This document shows, one piece after another, positions 49,200 to 60,442 of a stretch of 64,000 bases of DNA; the first letter of the stretch is position 1; each line of letters opens with the position of its first letter. The position numbers and the translations under genes are program-made. The DNA lies in NCBI GenBank assembly GCA_030685235.1, contig MU839092.1, positions 530,076 to 594,075 of the forward strand, read 5' to 3'. This DNA comes from Copromyces sp. CBS 386.78 (lineage: Eukaryota > Ascomycota > Sordariomycetes > Sordariales > Sordariaceae). The notes under the pieces were generated by a model. That model was given only the letters and a program-made list of their open reading frames with translations. It did not search any database and was not told the origin of the DNA.

Positions 49200-51169
49200 G
49201 GGGTGAACTGGTTGGCCCCGACAGTCTTCAAAGTTTTCTTTTTCAAAGTGTCGTTCTTTTTTTTTCCTTTTTTTTTTTTTCCTTTTGAGTCCTTTCCAGT
49301 GGACTCTCGACGCCTCGACGGGACCTCGTTCGGGCGATCGATCAGGCAAGGGCACGCTGGAGCCGGAAAAGGCGACGGAGGCCCAGTAGCGGGAATCGGG
49401 TGTTACAGCGTGGAGATTTGTTGCGTCAACGTCAACGGGAACCTGGTACCTTTTTTGGTGGTGGCCAGAAATGGTATCGAATTTGAAAGAAGCTTTGACA
49501 ACCCGTCTGTTGTCTCTTTGAAGATGCCCTGAAGTTCTCACCCAAGAACAAGGAAAAGCTGGAGCGACTGATTTGCGCGGAGACCCTGTCCAATGAAATT
49601 CTGGGCGTTGTCTACCCGTGCTGGGTTTCTGTGATCTTTTTCTGCCGCAGCGGAAGCTGGGGTTGTCCTCTGACCGTGGGTCCCGCTCTCAGAGTCTCGT
49701 CGCCGCCCGTTGCAACCTGCAAGCGCAAGCGCAGTCGGTCACAAGTGAGCAGAAATCGCGGTCGCGTTACAGCCCTGCCTCGCCCAGGACAAAATTGGTG
49801 ACACCCGAGTACAAGTTCGGGCGGCGTTAACACATGAAGCCAACTACAACTGCCTAAATTGATTGCCCAAAATACACCAGGACTGTATAGCTTGACAACA
49901 CGCCCTTACTGGGCATCGAATGCGGGTAAATTGCTGATTTTCGTGGTGTTCTGGCTGGGTTTGCTGTTTTGAGTGGTGGGCTTGGGTGTCATCTCTGGGG
50001 GAGCCTGCCTGCCTTGACCGTAAAATACTTGTATGTAAGATTGTAATGAAAAGCACTGTCCGCCTTCCGAGCTTTGTGGAATGCGGGTTCCAGGGCTGAT
50101 GAAGCGCCCTGGGCAAGGGGAAGAGCACACCCCCGCGCTTCGGGCACGGTGCTACCTCTAGTGGCAGGCAGTCCAGGGGCGGGAAGTAGCGTTAATCTCT
50201 AACAGAACCCCCAACCTGAACCTTCCTTGAGGTTGTCCTTCGCGGGGAGTCCCGTCGTGATTCCTGCCTTCCAATTTGCTCCTTCAATAACGAAAGCGCA
50301 AAACGGTGAGAGCGGTAGGTTACGTTTTAAACGAGGACAATTGAAAAGAGGACGAACGTCAGCAGCGCCGTTGTCAGTGAATCCACTTAATCTACCGTGA
50401 GACACACTGCGAGTCAGAAGCTAGATGAAGTCAGCCGTGAACCATCATAGCAAGATAGGACTTTCATCCTCTTGTATGTCTAGATATTGTTCCTGCCAAC
50501 CTTTATCCTGTGGTCAGATGACGAGCAGAAAGAGGACTAAACTATGGTGAGAGCCTACAACGGTTTGAAGAGTGAAAAAGTACATCACAGTGAGCGTGCC
50601 CGCCTCGCCAGTCCCTGCAGGTGCTCTTGGAATGTTCACGAGAGTCTTAAAGAGGCAGCATGATTCATAATTCTTGTCCCCTTACTTACCATCTCTCACC
50701 GTTGTTTTATTCAGGGGGAACTCGGTTGTGGGCTTTCTTTCGAAACACCTGCGGGACTGACCGTTTGTACCTGGACGTTGGTCCCTCAAACTTGAGCATG
50801 TCCTCTGTTTGAACACACCATGGCGGTTCATCACCACAAAAGCTTACACGCCAAATCATCATAACAACAACCGGCTTGAGTCTACCTGTTGTGAGCCTGT
50901 ATGATCTAAGTGCATTTAATGAAGAAGAGGTCATTTCTTATTTTATTTGTTTATTTTGCAAGTGGAGGCCTTTTCGGATTGTCCTCCAGGGGAGAACTCG
51001 ATCCCCCACATGCAACCTGCCATCGCTGTCAAAACAGGTCAGACAAACGCATACTCTGGCACATCCGTCTAGCAACAAACAAAGGTCTTCCATCATAGCT
51101 TTGTTTCCCCGGGATTCCGAGCCAGGATTGATATGCAATCCGCTGTCTTACGCTACTTGATGCTTCCAC
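49200..51169. other. Intergenic region upstream of the deubiquitinase
   Basis: About 2 kb. It has a T-rich tract on the plus strand (49257-49286, runs of 9 and 13 T separated by CC), which reads as A-rich in the deubiquitinase leader or promoter. The remainder has only short frames and no recognised element. The 3' UTR of the Ste23 gene lies at the right end. Confidence 0.45.
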
Positions 51170-54100
51170 TTAAAGTTTGGAATCCAACTCTTCATACTCG
51201 CTTAGATCCTTCACCGGGCGGGCAGCAGCACTGACTGGCAGTCCAGCCTTGTAGCTGCGCACATCCTCAATGAGGATGGGCTTCGTGCCATTTGACGACG
51301 GGGGCGCCGCATCCTTGACAACGCCGTTGACCTTCTCGGTATGGAGCTTCTTCCATGCCTCGGTGGCAACGTCAATCTTGGTCTCGGAAATACTGAGATT
51401 GCTGAGATACTCCTTAAGACCAGCAATCTCCTTGTCCTCATCGTGGTTAGCCGCGCTCAGTCTCGCTTGGAGATCGGTGGCGGTCTTTGCTGCGGTAGTG
51501 GCATCGAGTTCCAGAGTCTTGACGAGTTCGGTGATCTGGGCAGTTGTCACGTCGCTCTTTGCCTGAGCTTCCAAGTAGATAGCGAGCTTGGCCCTGGTAG
51601 GCGACGATGGGTGGATGAAATACTTGAAGAACTCAACCATCTCCTCGTTGGTAAGAGGCTTGACGTGGGCAGCATCACGCTGAGCTAAAGAAAAAGGTCA
51701 GTACAGACTCAAGGTTGTGCGGCCAATCTCAGATGTTATGCACTTACAGATCTCGAAATCGTAATACTCGCTATGGATCTGACTCCATTGCTTGTTGGTC
51801 TCCTGGTCCAAGAACTTGGGCTTCTCAAGACGCTTCGCGATCAAGCTGCGCTTGTGAGCGTCAAATTGCCTGGTGTCCATCTCTTCGATCCACTTCGCCA
51901 TCTTCTCCAAAAAGAGCTCAATCCTAGTCTCCAAGTAAGGGGCCGTCTTCTCGCTCTGGATAAGGAATCGGAATCCGTAGCTTGTAGAAGTGGCGCGTAC
52001 CCCAGAGAACACCACGTATCCGAGTTGCTCCTTGGTCCTGAGTTGATCGAAGCAAGGCTCTTGAAGTATCTGGGCCAGGAGCAAGGTCTTGGCACGGATA
52101 AGAGAGTCGTTCTTGTCACCGACATAGAGGAAGTATTCGATGCAGTTGTTCACGTTGGCGGGGTCCTTGAGCGTCTTCTTCCAGACGTAGTTGGACCCGG
52201 GAGGGAACACCAACGAACGTAGGATCGGCCACTGGGAACGCGGCAACACCCTCGGCTTGAGGGTAGTTTCGACCATATCCGTCAGCTTCAGAGCGTCCTC
52301 CTTGTAGAGGTTTCCATGAATGTAAACCTCCATGTGCAGCTGAGCGAGAAGTTCCTTCCGGAACTGCCGGACCTGATCCGAGGTAATGTGTGGTAGCTCA
52401 GCCGCAAGCTCCTCGACCGTGTGGTCATGCTCCGCGGTGAGCCATTCCGTGAAGCCGCCAACCTGATACCATGGGACCTGAAGTTCCCAGTTACGGTAAG
52501 CTCTGGTCAGACGTTCCTTGATGATATCAAATCTGTCGTCTCGGACCTCAAGATCCCGCATCGTGATGAGAACCCGTTCCAGGAGGAGGGGTAACTTGTC
52601 ATTGTACCCAGATACCTCAACAAATAACCCACGGCTGTCGAGAGATACTAGGTAAGACAAGCCAGCAAGGTCGGCATCGTACGAAAACTCTTCCAAGGCA
52701 TCCTTGACGTGATCGGTAAAGAGCCTGGCCTTGACAACGTTCTCGGCAGACGCGTGAATCAAAGGGCTCTTCAAGCTGACAATCAAGTTCGCCTTGGGCA
52801 CCCAAAAGGTGTCGTCCTTCTTATACCAAGTGCGGACAAGGTCGTCATTGCGTACGATCCGCGGCGCAAGAGCCGGCTCCTTGACCTCTTTCCTTTCGAC
52901 TTCCAGCTTTGTAGGAATGAACTGGTTCTTATGCGGGAGATGGAGCTCCGGGATCCGATCTTGATCAGAAATGGCAGCAGCCTTCTTGATCTCCTGCATA
53001 AGTTCGCTGGGAATCTTGGATAGGGAATACTCGGTACCGTACCACTTCTCCTTATGCTCCCATGTCCCCGGCACCTCCCGCGAAACGATGGACATACGGA
53101 AATTTTCAGGTCGCAAGCAATCCAGGCCCTTGCGAATGAGATTGGCGTCATACTTGCGCAGCTTGTTAGTTCCGCTCAAGAGCCATTCCCTGGGCAGTGG
53201 CCGTTGCATGACTCCGGCTGTCTTGCTCGCGAAACTGGAAGCCTGAGTCTTCTGCTTGAACTTGAAGTCAATGTCTCCCATAATCTTTTGTTCATCGTGG
53301 ATCCATTCCTGAGGTCCTGCTTGTCTGAGCAAGGAGATGTATTGGAACACCACCTTGGCAACCTCTTGGTAGTTTTTGAGCCCCTGTATATTTTGGTCAG
53401 CGATTTGGATGAGATTCACGGATGTTGGGAAGACATACCTCCTGGGTCAACTTGATCTGAATGTCAAACATGCCAGGGGAGCCAGGACACACGGTCCATG
53501 CACCAGCGCTGAGGCCATTAGCCCAGCCTTTTGACTTGATATAAGCCATGATGCTGCCCGGGCCCTCATGGCCAATCAAGTGGCTAAGGTAACGACTTGG
53601 AAGCTCCTCGAACAAGAGATGCTCGTCTAAAAAGGGGAAGGTGATGTTGAGTTCTCGTGAATCCATTACGGGTTTGGCAAAGGTCACTACCCCGAGTTGC
53701 TCCGGCGTAAGAGGAGCTTCATCCTTCCACTCATTAGGTGGCAGGTCTTTGTTCTCTACGTCTGAGAACAACTCGGCAACCCAGCCTTCAAGAACGTCCA
53801 GTGATTCTCTTCCCAGCACGCAAAGCTTCATACGGTTGGCCGAGTAATGCTTCTGGTAAAACTCGATGAACTTCTCACGAACATTGACGCCCTTGGATTC
53901 AGGAATCGCCTTGAGCGTTTCAAGGTTTCCGGTTGAAAAATGGCAGTACGGATGCTTGGGGTTCGAGTTGGATTTGTCCAACTGGTGAAGCCGCCACGTA
54001 TCGTTCTGTAGGTTCTTCTTGTTCTCAGAGTCCACAGCCTGAAGTTCCCGGTCAAGGGTGCTGGCTAAAAAGAGCGGCGCAACGAAGAACTGAGCAAAGC

Positions 54101-55190
54101 GATCCAGAGCACCGTAAAGGGGCGAGGGGTTGGTGGCCGAGAGCTCCTCATCATCATTGCTGGGTTTGGCGGACACCTCGAAATAATAGTTGGTATGAGT
54201 TGCTGCAGTGAAGGCATTAGAGCTACCAGAATTCGTCGACAAATACTGGCTGTAGTCATTCTCGACCGGATACTTTTTGGTACCCATGAAAAGGAGCTAT
54301 AGCCAGACGCCACCAGGGTCAGTAAAAATACATCCATGTATGTACCAGGCGTGGAAACTCACATGCTCGACAGCATGGGCCATGCCAGGCATGTCATCTT
54401 CATCACTGAAGCTTCCAACATTCACATCCAAGGCAGCACTGGCCTTGTCCGTCGTGGGATCGTGCACCAGGAGAGCCTCAAGCTTATTGGAGAGACGGAT
54501 GACCCGGTAGCTACGATCATCGAGAGAGGGCTTCTCCAGCTGATCGGTGACCCGCTCAACAGCGGGTGAGCCCTTGCTGGGCGAGTCTTGAGATGAAGTG
54601 GGCATGACTGAGTAATGACGCCGGTCCAGGAGGTGACGAGTTGATGATCCGGAAAGACGTTGGGTGTTGTGAAGTGGAGAAGACAGATATTCAAGCTGGG
54701 TCTGAAATACAGCGGGCCCAGAAAGTACTGGCAGGTTGAAGCGGCTGACGACAGGGAGGCGAGAGTAGAGGTAGGGCGGCGTAGAAGAGAGGGGCGGCGT
54801 TGGCGTTGGTGGCGGTAGGCTAAGTGCCGTGGAGGAGGCTGCCCCAGGGGTCTTTAGCTCTGGGGTCCTGGAGCTTGTGCTGCTGTTCCGGGGGCGGGTC
54901 CAGAATGGTGTCAGGGTCTGTGCGACGGGTGTGGACACGGCGCCAGAGCTAGGCAAGGTTACCGGCAAGTTGGGTGCCAGCAAATCCGGGCTGGCGGTGA
55001 CACTTCCGGTAGGACGGTACACTGGCGCTTGAAGTCTGTTTCGGCTGTGCGCCGACGCGGGGAGACGTGTGAGGTTGCGGTGGCACTGTTTGAGGGGATA
55101 CGGGCTGTTACCAGGTCCGTGTCGTGGTTGCGCAATGCGGTTTCGTGGGTTCAGTAGAGCTGAAGAAGTGAGGAGACGAGAAGTAGACAT
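51170..55190 (-). CDS. STE23: Insulysin/Ste23-type zinc metalloprotease (M16A)
   Basis: Inverzincin protease related to insulin-degrading enzyme and yeast Ste23, which trims a-factor precursor and degrades short peptides. Exons 55190-54363, 54296-53439, 53383-51748 and 51684-51170 give 1278 aa. The metal site HAVEH (residues 272-276) sits exactly at the first splice junction and continues LLFMGTKKYPVENDYSQYLS; the distal Glu is in LQAVDSENKKN. The C-terminal half has EQLGYVVFSGVRATSTSYGF as expected. Compared with yeast Ste23 (about 1,027 aa) there is a long N-terminal extension: the conserved domain starts near residue 215, shortly after a second in-frame ATG (54605, Met196). The first 68 residues contain nine Arg, one Lys and no acidic residue, like a mitochondrial presequence. 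Confidence 0.95.
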
Positions 55191-58100
55191 CCAAGTGGAA
55201 GTGATTGTCGGCTCTTTATACCTGCTTCTGCTGTCAAGAGTCTCTCGTTTGTGGTCGACTCCCTGGTTGACTGGATCCCGGGTCGTATCAGAGAAGGTGA
55301 ACGTTTTTCAAACGAGCATCTGTTTTTCTCGTGACGATTTTATCCGTAGTGTAGTCTGCGAGAACCTCGATGGCCCTACACTAGAGAGGTTGGGGTAATG
55401 ACGAAGGAAAGAGCGCCCGGTGGAGAAGGGATAGACGGCAAGTCCCAAACCCCTGGAGAAATGATTCACGGACAAGAACCGGAAACCCACGATGGCTTTG
55501 CCTGACGTTCGTATGTATCACAGCTCACAGTCCAAGAAGAAATGCTGCCTGGGGTGGAAAGTAAGACGACATATAGTTTATGTTGACGTTGGATGAGGGG
55601 CAGCTTCTTCCCAAGGTACGGAGTACCTCTACGTAACTACCTCTACGAATGGGTGCCACTTCATCACGTTGACCATTGACGTTTCACGCTAGAGCCTCAG
55701 TCTTTCCCCATGCGGTAAGGAGCTTCTAGCATCTCATCGGCGCGTTCATAGTAGTATGTACTCTGGTCCAGGGCTCGAGCAAGGCAACACGGCCATGCAA
55801 TCGTTTGGTCGTCAGCACAAGGCTTATCTCTGGCTGGCGGGTGGTATCCATCTCTCGACCAACCAACCTTATGCTGCCGTTTACGAGACGAATAGAGTAC
55901 AAATGATGAGCAACAACTCCTTTGACGGTCTTTGCAGAGCTGTCATCTGTGTACTGTAAGTAATCAAGGCTGCAGGTTCTACTTACGGGATGGCCCGATC
56001 ATGGACAGTTTAGAGAGAAGATCATATATAACAGGCTAACTGGCTGGATGAAGTAAGCTGAGAAGAAAGCCTGACATCTCCTAGCCAGACCTCTTTGCTG
56101 TTGTTGAGGGAGCAGCAAGGGAGTTTCGGGCTATGCGAGGTGAAGAGAGCGAGAGAACTGAATCAAGATGCCTTTTCCGGTTAGCGTGCGTACGCGACCT
56201 TGGGGTCCACCAACCCCGCCAGCCCACCTCCCCGTCAACTCAACGTCAAGAGCTCACCAACACTGATTTCGGGAAAGCACATCAGATGGCAAGAGCGTTT
56301 CGGAGTTTAAAATTGAAAATATCGAATCTATGATGGGATAAAAGGCAACTACGTTGTCCAATAATTTTCGACCACTGCCTGACTGACACTTCACAAAACG
56401 GCATAGTACATGTGGCTCAGCACAAACTTGACCCGTTACAAGCCAAACCACAAAACGCACAATTGAAGCGTCCCTTCCTCTCCTACCGGTCATCGTTTTC
56501 ACTCCCAACGTTTCGTGGTAGGTATACCGATATAACAGGAGCCGCACATCTTGAAATAGATTAGGTATATCTAGAGTGCGATCCGATCCTGCACTTCTTC
56601 AAGTCAAACCGACTGACGGGCGACCCACCGCAAGTGTTCCACTACGGGAATGTCTTGCAGGTGAATCATCATCAATGGCATTGTTGTCGTTGTCCTGTTG
56701 ATTTTTACAGGTCACTTTTTCTTTCATTCATGGTACACCTTCGCCGTAATTGGCTGGCTGTTCGTTCCAGTTGGATCCTTCCCCTTTGGATACACTATCA
56801 TATATCAGCATGGTTGACAGAGTCTACTCGATAAGATAGTTGATTGCTCTGTGAAAGAAACAAATGATTGCTCTGTCAAGAAAGAAAACGATGTTGCTGT
56901 CAACCTGTCGTACATACATGTGGTATCATCAAACAAAGTAGGCTGTGGGGGTAGTCAGTAGAAGAGAGCTTTTTTGAGGTATTGCCTCCTCAAGGGGTGT
57001 TACTATGGTTATTGTGTGCTCTCTCCTTTTCAGCTAGAAGAAGGCTCGCAAGGTAATCCATTCATGTCCGGTTGTTGTAGGTGGATAATGCTCTATATGC
57101 CTTGCCAAACAACAAACAATCGCAAACAAGCCTTTGTCACACACGCACATGCGAGTTAGAGCATCAGGACGCAACGGTCTACTTAGCACAGAAATGCCTG
57201 GTGTTATACTATTAGCTTAGCTAGGTTGATTATCATATTGTATATGCCATAGCATGTCACCAGTCTACTAGGACACGGCCACATGGGTAACAAAGCTATG
57301 TGACAAGAGGTGACGGATGTCATTAGAGGTACCCTCAGGGCTGGGCTTCCGCTCGGGTGTAGTACTGTGTGTGGGTAGGTTAAGGAAAGCAATTCGCTGG
57401 CTTTACGATGGACGGTTGAAATCACAGATGCGCAATATTGACTTGAAATACATGGGGGTAGTAGTAGTCCCTGGTTAATGAAATTGGACTGAATAGAGTA
57501 TTCACTTGAAAGGTTCAGCCGCCAAGATATTCATGTTGTTCGGGATGGTACCGATGAAAAAGAACGCGGGACGAATGTTACCCGTCAAAAGCAATATTGC
57601 GGTTGCGTGCGATTTTGGTTGTTCCTGTTCCTCGCGGCTCCGCGGTAAAAGCAATCTAGACCGCATGCAACCATTTCTTCCCCGGCCCCAGCAAGCAAAT
57701 GAGACCCATGTTCTCTCGAAACGATTGATCGTCGTTGATGGATGGTTTTTCCGGGTAGGGCCTCACCGGTGACCGGTCTAGGAGACGTGGGCGGATGGGT
57801 AGACTTCTCCGGCGCCTCGGAGGTCATGTTTCAGAGATCGGGTTCAAACCGCTTTAAGCCGCCTAGCGGCATGCAATCTCATCACACTTCCATCTCCTTG
57901 AACCGCCCATCAACAAGAAGGTAATACCCCTGAGGATTCACAATGCGATCCATCACACCCAAAACCCTACAACGTTTAATAGGGCCGAAGACCGCATATT
58001 GCGTGGTGCTGCCCCCTGCCAAATGAGTCCTTCCGCCGCCAGGATAGTCGACGGTCAACCAAAGTGCCCCTCAAGAAATCCCATTTACGGCCCGAGTCAA

Positions 58101-58302
58101 AGCACTTAACTCTACATTGGCGTAAACGCCACGGGCACACATTTCCCGGCCCTCCACAGGCCCCAAGGAACCCATCCGATCATTTGGCCTCTCTCCGGCA
58201 CGGGGAGCAATAACCTCTGATCGTGGAGCTTATGAGCATCGCGACAAGATTTATACAGCCGAACACCCGAATGTAACTGAAATGGATACTGAACCATCAA
58301 CA
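55191..58302. other. Intergenic region upstream of STE23
   Basis: About 3.1 kb with no supported gene. A short direct repeat of the CTACGTAACTACCTCTACG type lies at 55618-55650. Only short frames without protein character were found. It should include the STE23 promoter and the 3' end of the MPP6-like gene. Confidence 0.4.
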
Positions 58303-59253
58303 CTACTTCCGCGACTTGCGGGGGCAGTCAGCAGCTCTATGACCGTTTTGCCCACATGTGTGGCAGGCCCCGGTAAAACCCTGTCGCTGAGAGCCTTGAG
58401 GCTGGCCACCCGAAGATAGCGTGGCAGGACGGTTGGGATTAACTTCCCTCTTCCTTCGGCCAAGCGCAAACTGAGCTGCCTTCTTGCGTTCCTCGCTTCT
58501 CTTGTCCGAGAACGTGGTTCCCGGCCTTGCCCGCTTCTGTCCCCTGGGACCAGCACCCTGTTGGCCCCGGTCCGCATGCTTGTTGGAGCCCGAGGATGCT
58601 TCGCCCTCGGAGCGGTCGTCGTCGGAGTCTGAGCCTGAGCTATCACTGTCACTATCGCTCTTGTCGTCGTCGTCGTCTTCCTTCTCCTCCTCCTACATAG
58701 ACACGTTAGCGCGTGGGGACCAAACTTGCTGCTCAATAAACAAACATGCCTTTTTCTTCTTTATGTTGAACTGGCGGAAGCGGGGGGTGGTTGAAACAGC
58801 GGCGGGAACGTCATCTTCGTCACTCGCATTGCCTGAATAGTCAATCTGCGCAAATCCAACTTGAACAACATTCAGCACCGGGCGGGCCCCGGCCTTGGGG
58901 GCGACGGAAGCTCCGGGCAAGACCCAGTAGGAGTCACCAAGCTCTGCAGCACGCTTTTCAACGGCAGCTTGTCGCTTCTTCTCTTCCTCCTCCAGCGCAG
59001 CCTGAATAGCCTTTTGATCAAACAATGCCTGCTCGGCCTCCGGGTTGGGTGTGCTCGTTTTCGATGCATGTGAATGCTTCCGGCGCTTCGAGGGGCCCTC
59101 GTCTTCTGTCTTCGGGGTGCTGGACTTGTCGGTTGGTGCCGCAGTAGCAGCAGTAGCAGCAGCTCTCTGCATGAACTTCATCGTCATCAAGCGAGAAGAC
59201 ATGGTCTTCTGCGCCTGTGGCGCCGCCATGGTCGGTAGGTTCGCGGGAGCCAT
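58303..59253 (-). CDS. MPP6: Mpp6-like nuclear exosome cofactor with C-terminal zinc knuckle
   Basis: Mpp6/MPHOSPH6 proteins bind RNA and the nuclear exosome (Rrp6/Mtr4) in pre-rRNA and cryptic transcript processing. The N-terminal signature is clear: MSSRLMTMKFMQRAAA. Exons 59253-58750 and 58692-58303 give 297 aa. A nuclear-type basic patch (PSKRRKHSHASK), a Glu/Lys helix and the conserved DSYWVLPG follow. The second exon adds an acidic run and a Ser/Asp-rich stretch, a basic region (EERKKAAQFALGRRKRE) and a final CCHC zinc knuckle CHTCGQNGHRAADC (Cys278, Cys281, His286, Cys291), ending PRKSRK. The intron uses a GC donor. The zinc knuckle is not part of the yeast or human protein. Start alternatives exist at later Met codons (59229, 59202). 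Confidence 0.85.
58693..58749 (-). other. GC-AG intron (MPP6 gene)
   Basis: A 57-nt intron with donor AAG|GCATGT, a GCTAAC branch site and a TAG acceptor. The only nearby GT donor would give an immediate in-frame TGA. Splicing at the GC joins KKK to EEEKEDDDDDK and keeps 130 codons open. Confidence 0.8.
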
Positions 59254-59753
59254 CGCAAATGTGTACAAATGGGCGCGCGGTAGCGTTAAGGATTGGATAA
59301 TGTTATGGTGAATGATCTTGTAATCCGATTTAGGTGCTTTGACCTGAAACTGTTTTCGGCGCCCGGTAATGCAAAGAGAAGTTGGCCCGGCGGCAATGAT
59401 TTCGCGTGTGTCGATGATGTCGCGTCACAGAACAATGGGTTGACATTTAACAAACTGACAAAAATTCCCAAAATCCGGGGTCGTCAACGTGGGAACCTCC
59501 CTACGGCTAGTATTTCCGCCCCACTTCCTCTACCTTAAATGCCGGGAGCTTGAGTCTGTGCACGAGCCACATCCAAGCTTTGAGCCGCACACCCCCATAC
59601 CGATAATCTGCCGACAACAGCATTGGCCCACTGGCGAAGCTCAACTTCATCATAGTATCATACGTACCCGGTCCAGCTCTCAGCCGGTGCCCGCAGCGAC
59701 TGACTCGAGACGCTCCCGTCTCCATCCACAACCTCCTCCACCGAACATCCACC
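59254..59753. other. Divergent promoter region MPP6 / NDUFS6
   Basis: 500 bp between divergent starts of a nuclear RNA-processing gene and a mitochondrial gene. No specific motif assigned. Confidence 0.45.
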
Positions 59754-60442
59754 ATGTACCCTTCACGATTGCGGGCTGCCCAGCAGCTGTCGCGCCAATG
59801 CGCTCGCTCGTTCACCACTTCCGGGCGTCAATTGTATTCGTCATCAACCGTCCCGGCGCCCGAGAAGAGGGATGGAGAGAAGACTGTTGAAATTACGCCG
59901 ACCGAACCGGCCGCCGTCGTGAAGCAGGCTCCGAACCGCGCGGAGGTCTGGTCCCGGAGTCAGAAGCCCCGCTCCGAGGCCATGACCGGCCCCCGTTTCG
60001 AGCAGACCAACTTTGATCTCCAGGTGAGCTACGGCCTCCGTCCAGGAACGGATCTCTGCGCAATCGCAATTCGCAAACCACATTTCGGGACAAGACCAGA
60101 TTTACCAACATTCGAAACACTTGCTAACCCAGGTTGCAAATTACAGCCTCAACCATACTCCGCCATGGAGCTCATCCACAAGCAGCCTGTCAAGTGGGTG
60201 CACGAGCGTATCGTCGCATGCGATGGTGGTGGTGGCCCTGCCGGTCATCCCAAGATTTACATCAACACCGACAAGCCTGAGATTGCCACCTGCAACTACT
60301 GTGGGCTTCCTTTCGTAAGTTCACAACAGGCTGCGATTGTCGTTGGACCGGGCTCATAACTAACGGTGTGACATTTCAGGCCAATGAACACAATCGCAAA
60401 CACCTCGAGTCCCTCCCCCAGACTTCCTACCCCCTTCAATAA
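59754..60442 (+). CDS. NDUFS6: Respiratory complex I zinc-binding subunit (NDUFS6 type)
   Basis: Accessory subunit of mitochondrial NADH:ubiquinone oxidoreductase that binds zinc in the peripheral arm. Exons 59754-60023, 60147-60314 and 60380-60442 give 501 nt (166 aa). The N-terminus [20 protein letters not shown] is a typical mitochondrial presequence. The zf-CHCC motif is complete, with Cys115, His124, Cys139 and Cys142 (IVACDGGG ... GHPKIYINT ... CNYCGLPF), and is followed by the conserved end beginning with [12 protein letters not shown]. Both introns are GT-AG; the first has a GCTAAC branch site. The first ATG is used because it starts the presequence. Confidence 0.94.

Noticed and set aside
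57780..57860. tRNA-like B box (GGGTTCAAACC)
   Set aside because: No matching A box at the proper distance and no cloverleaf arms.
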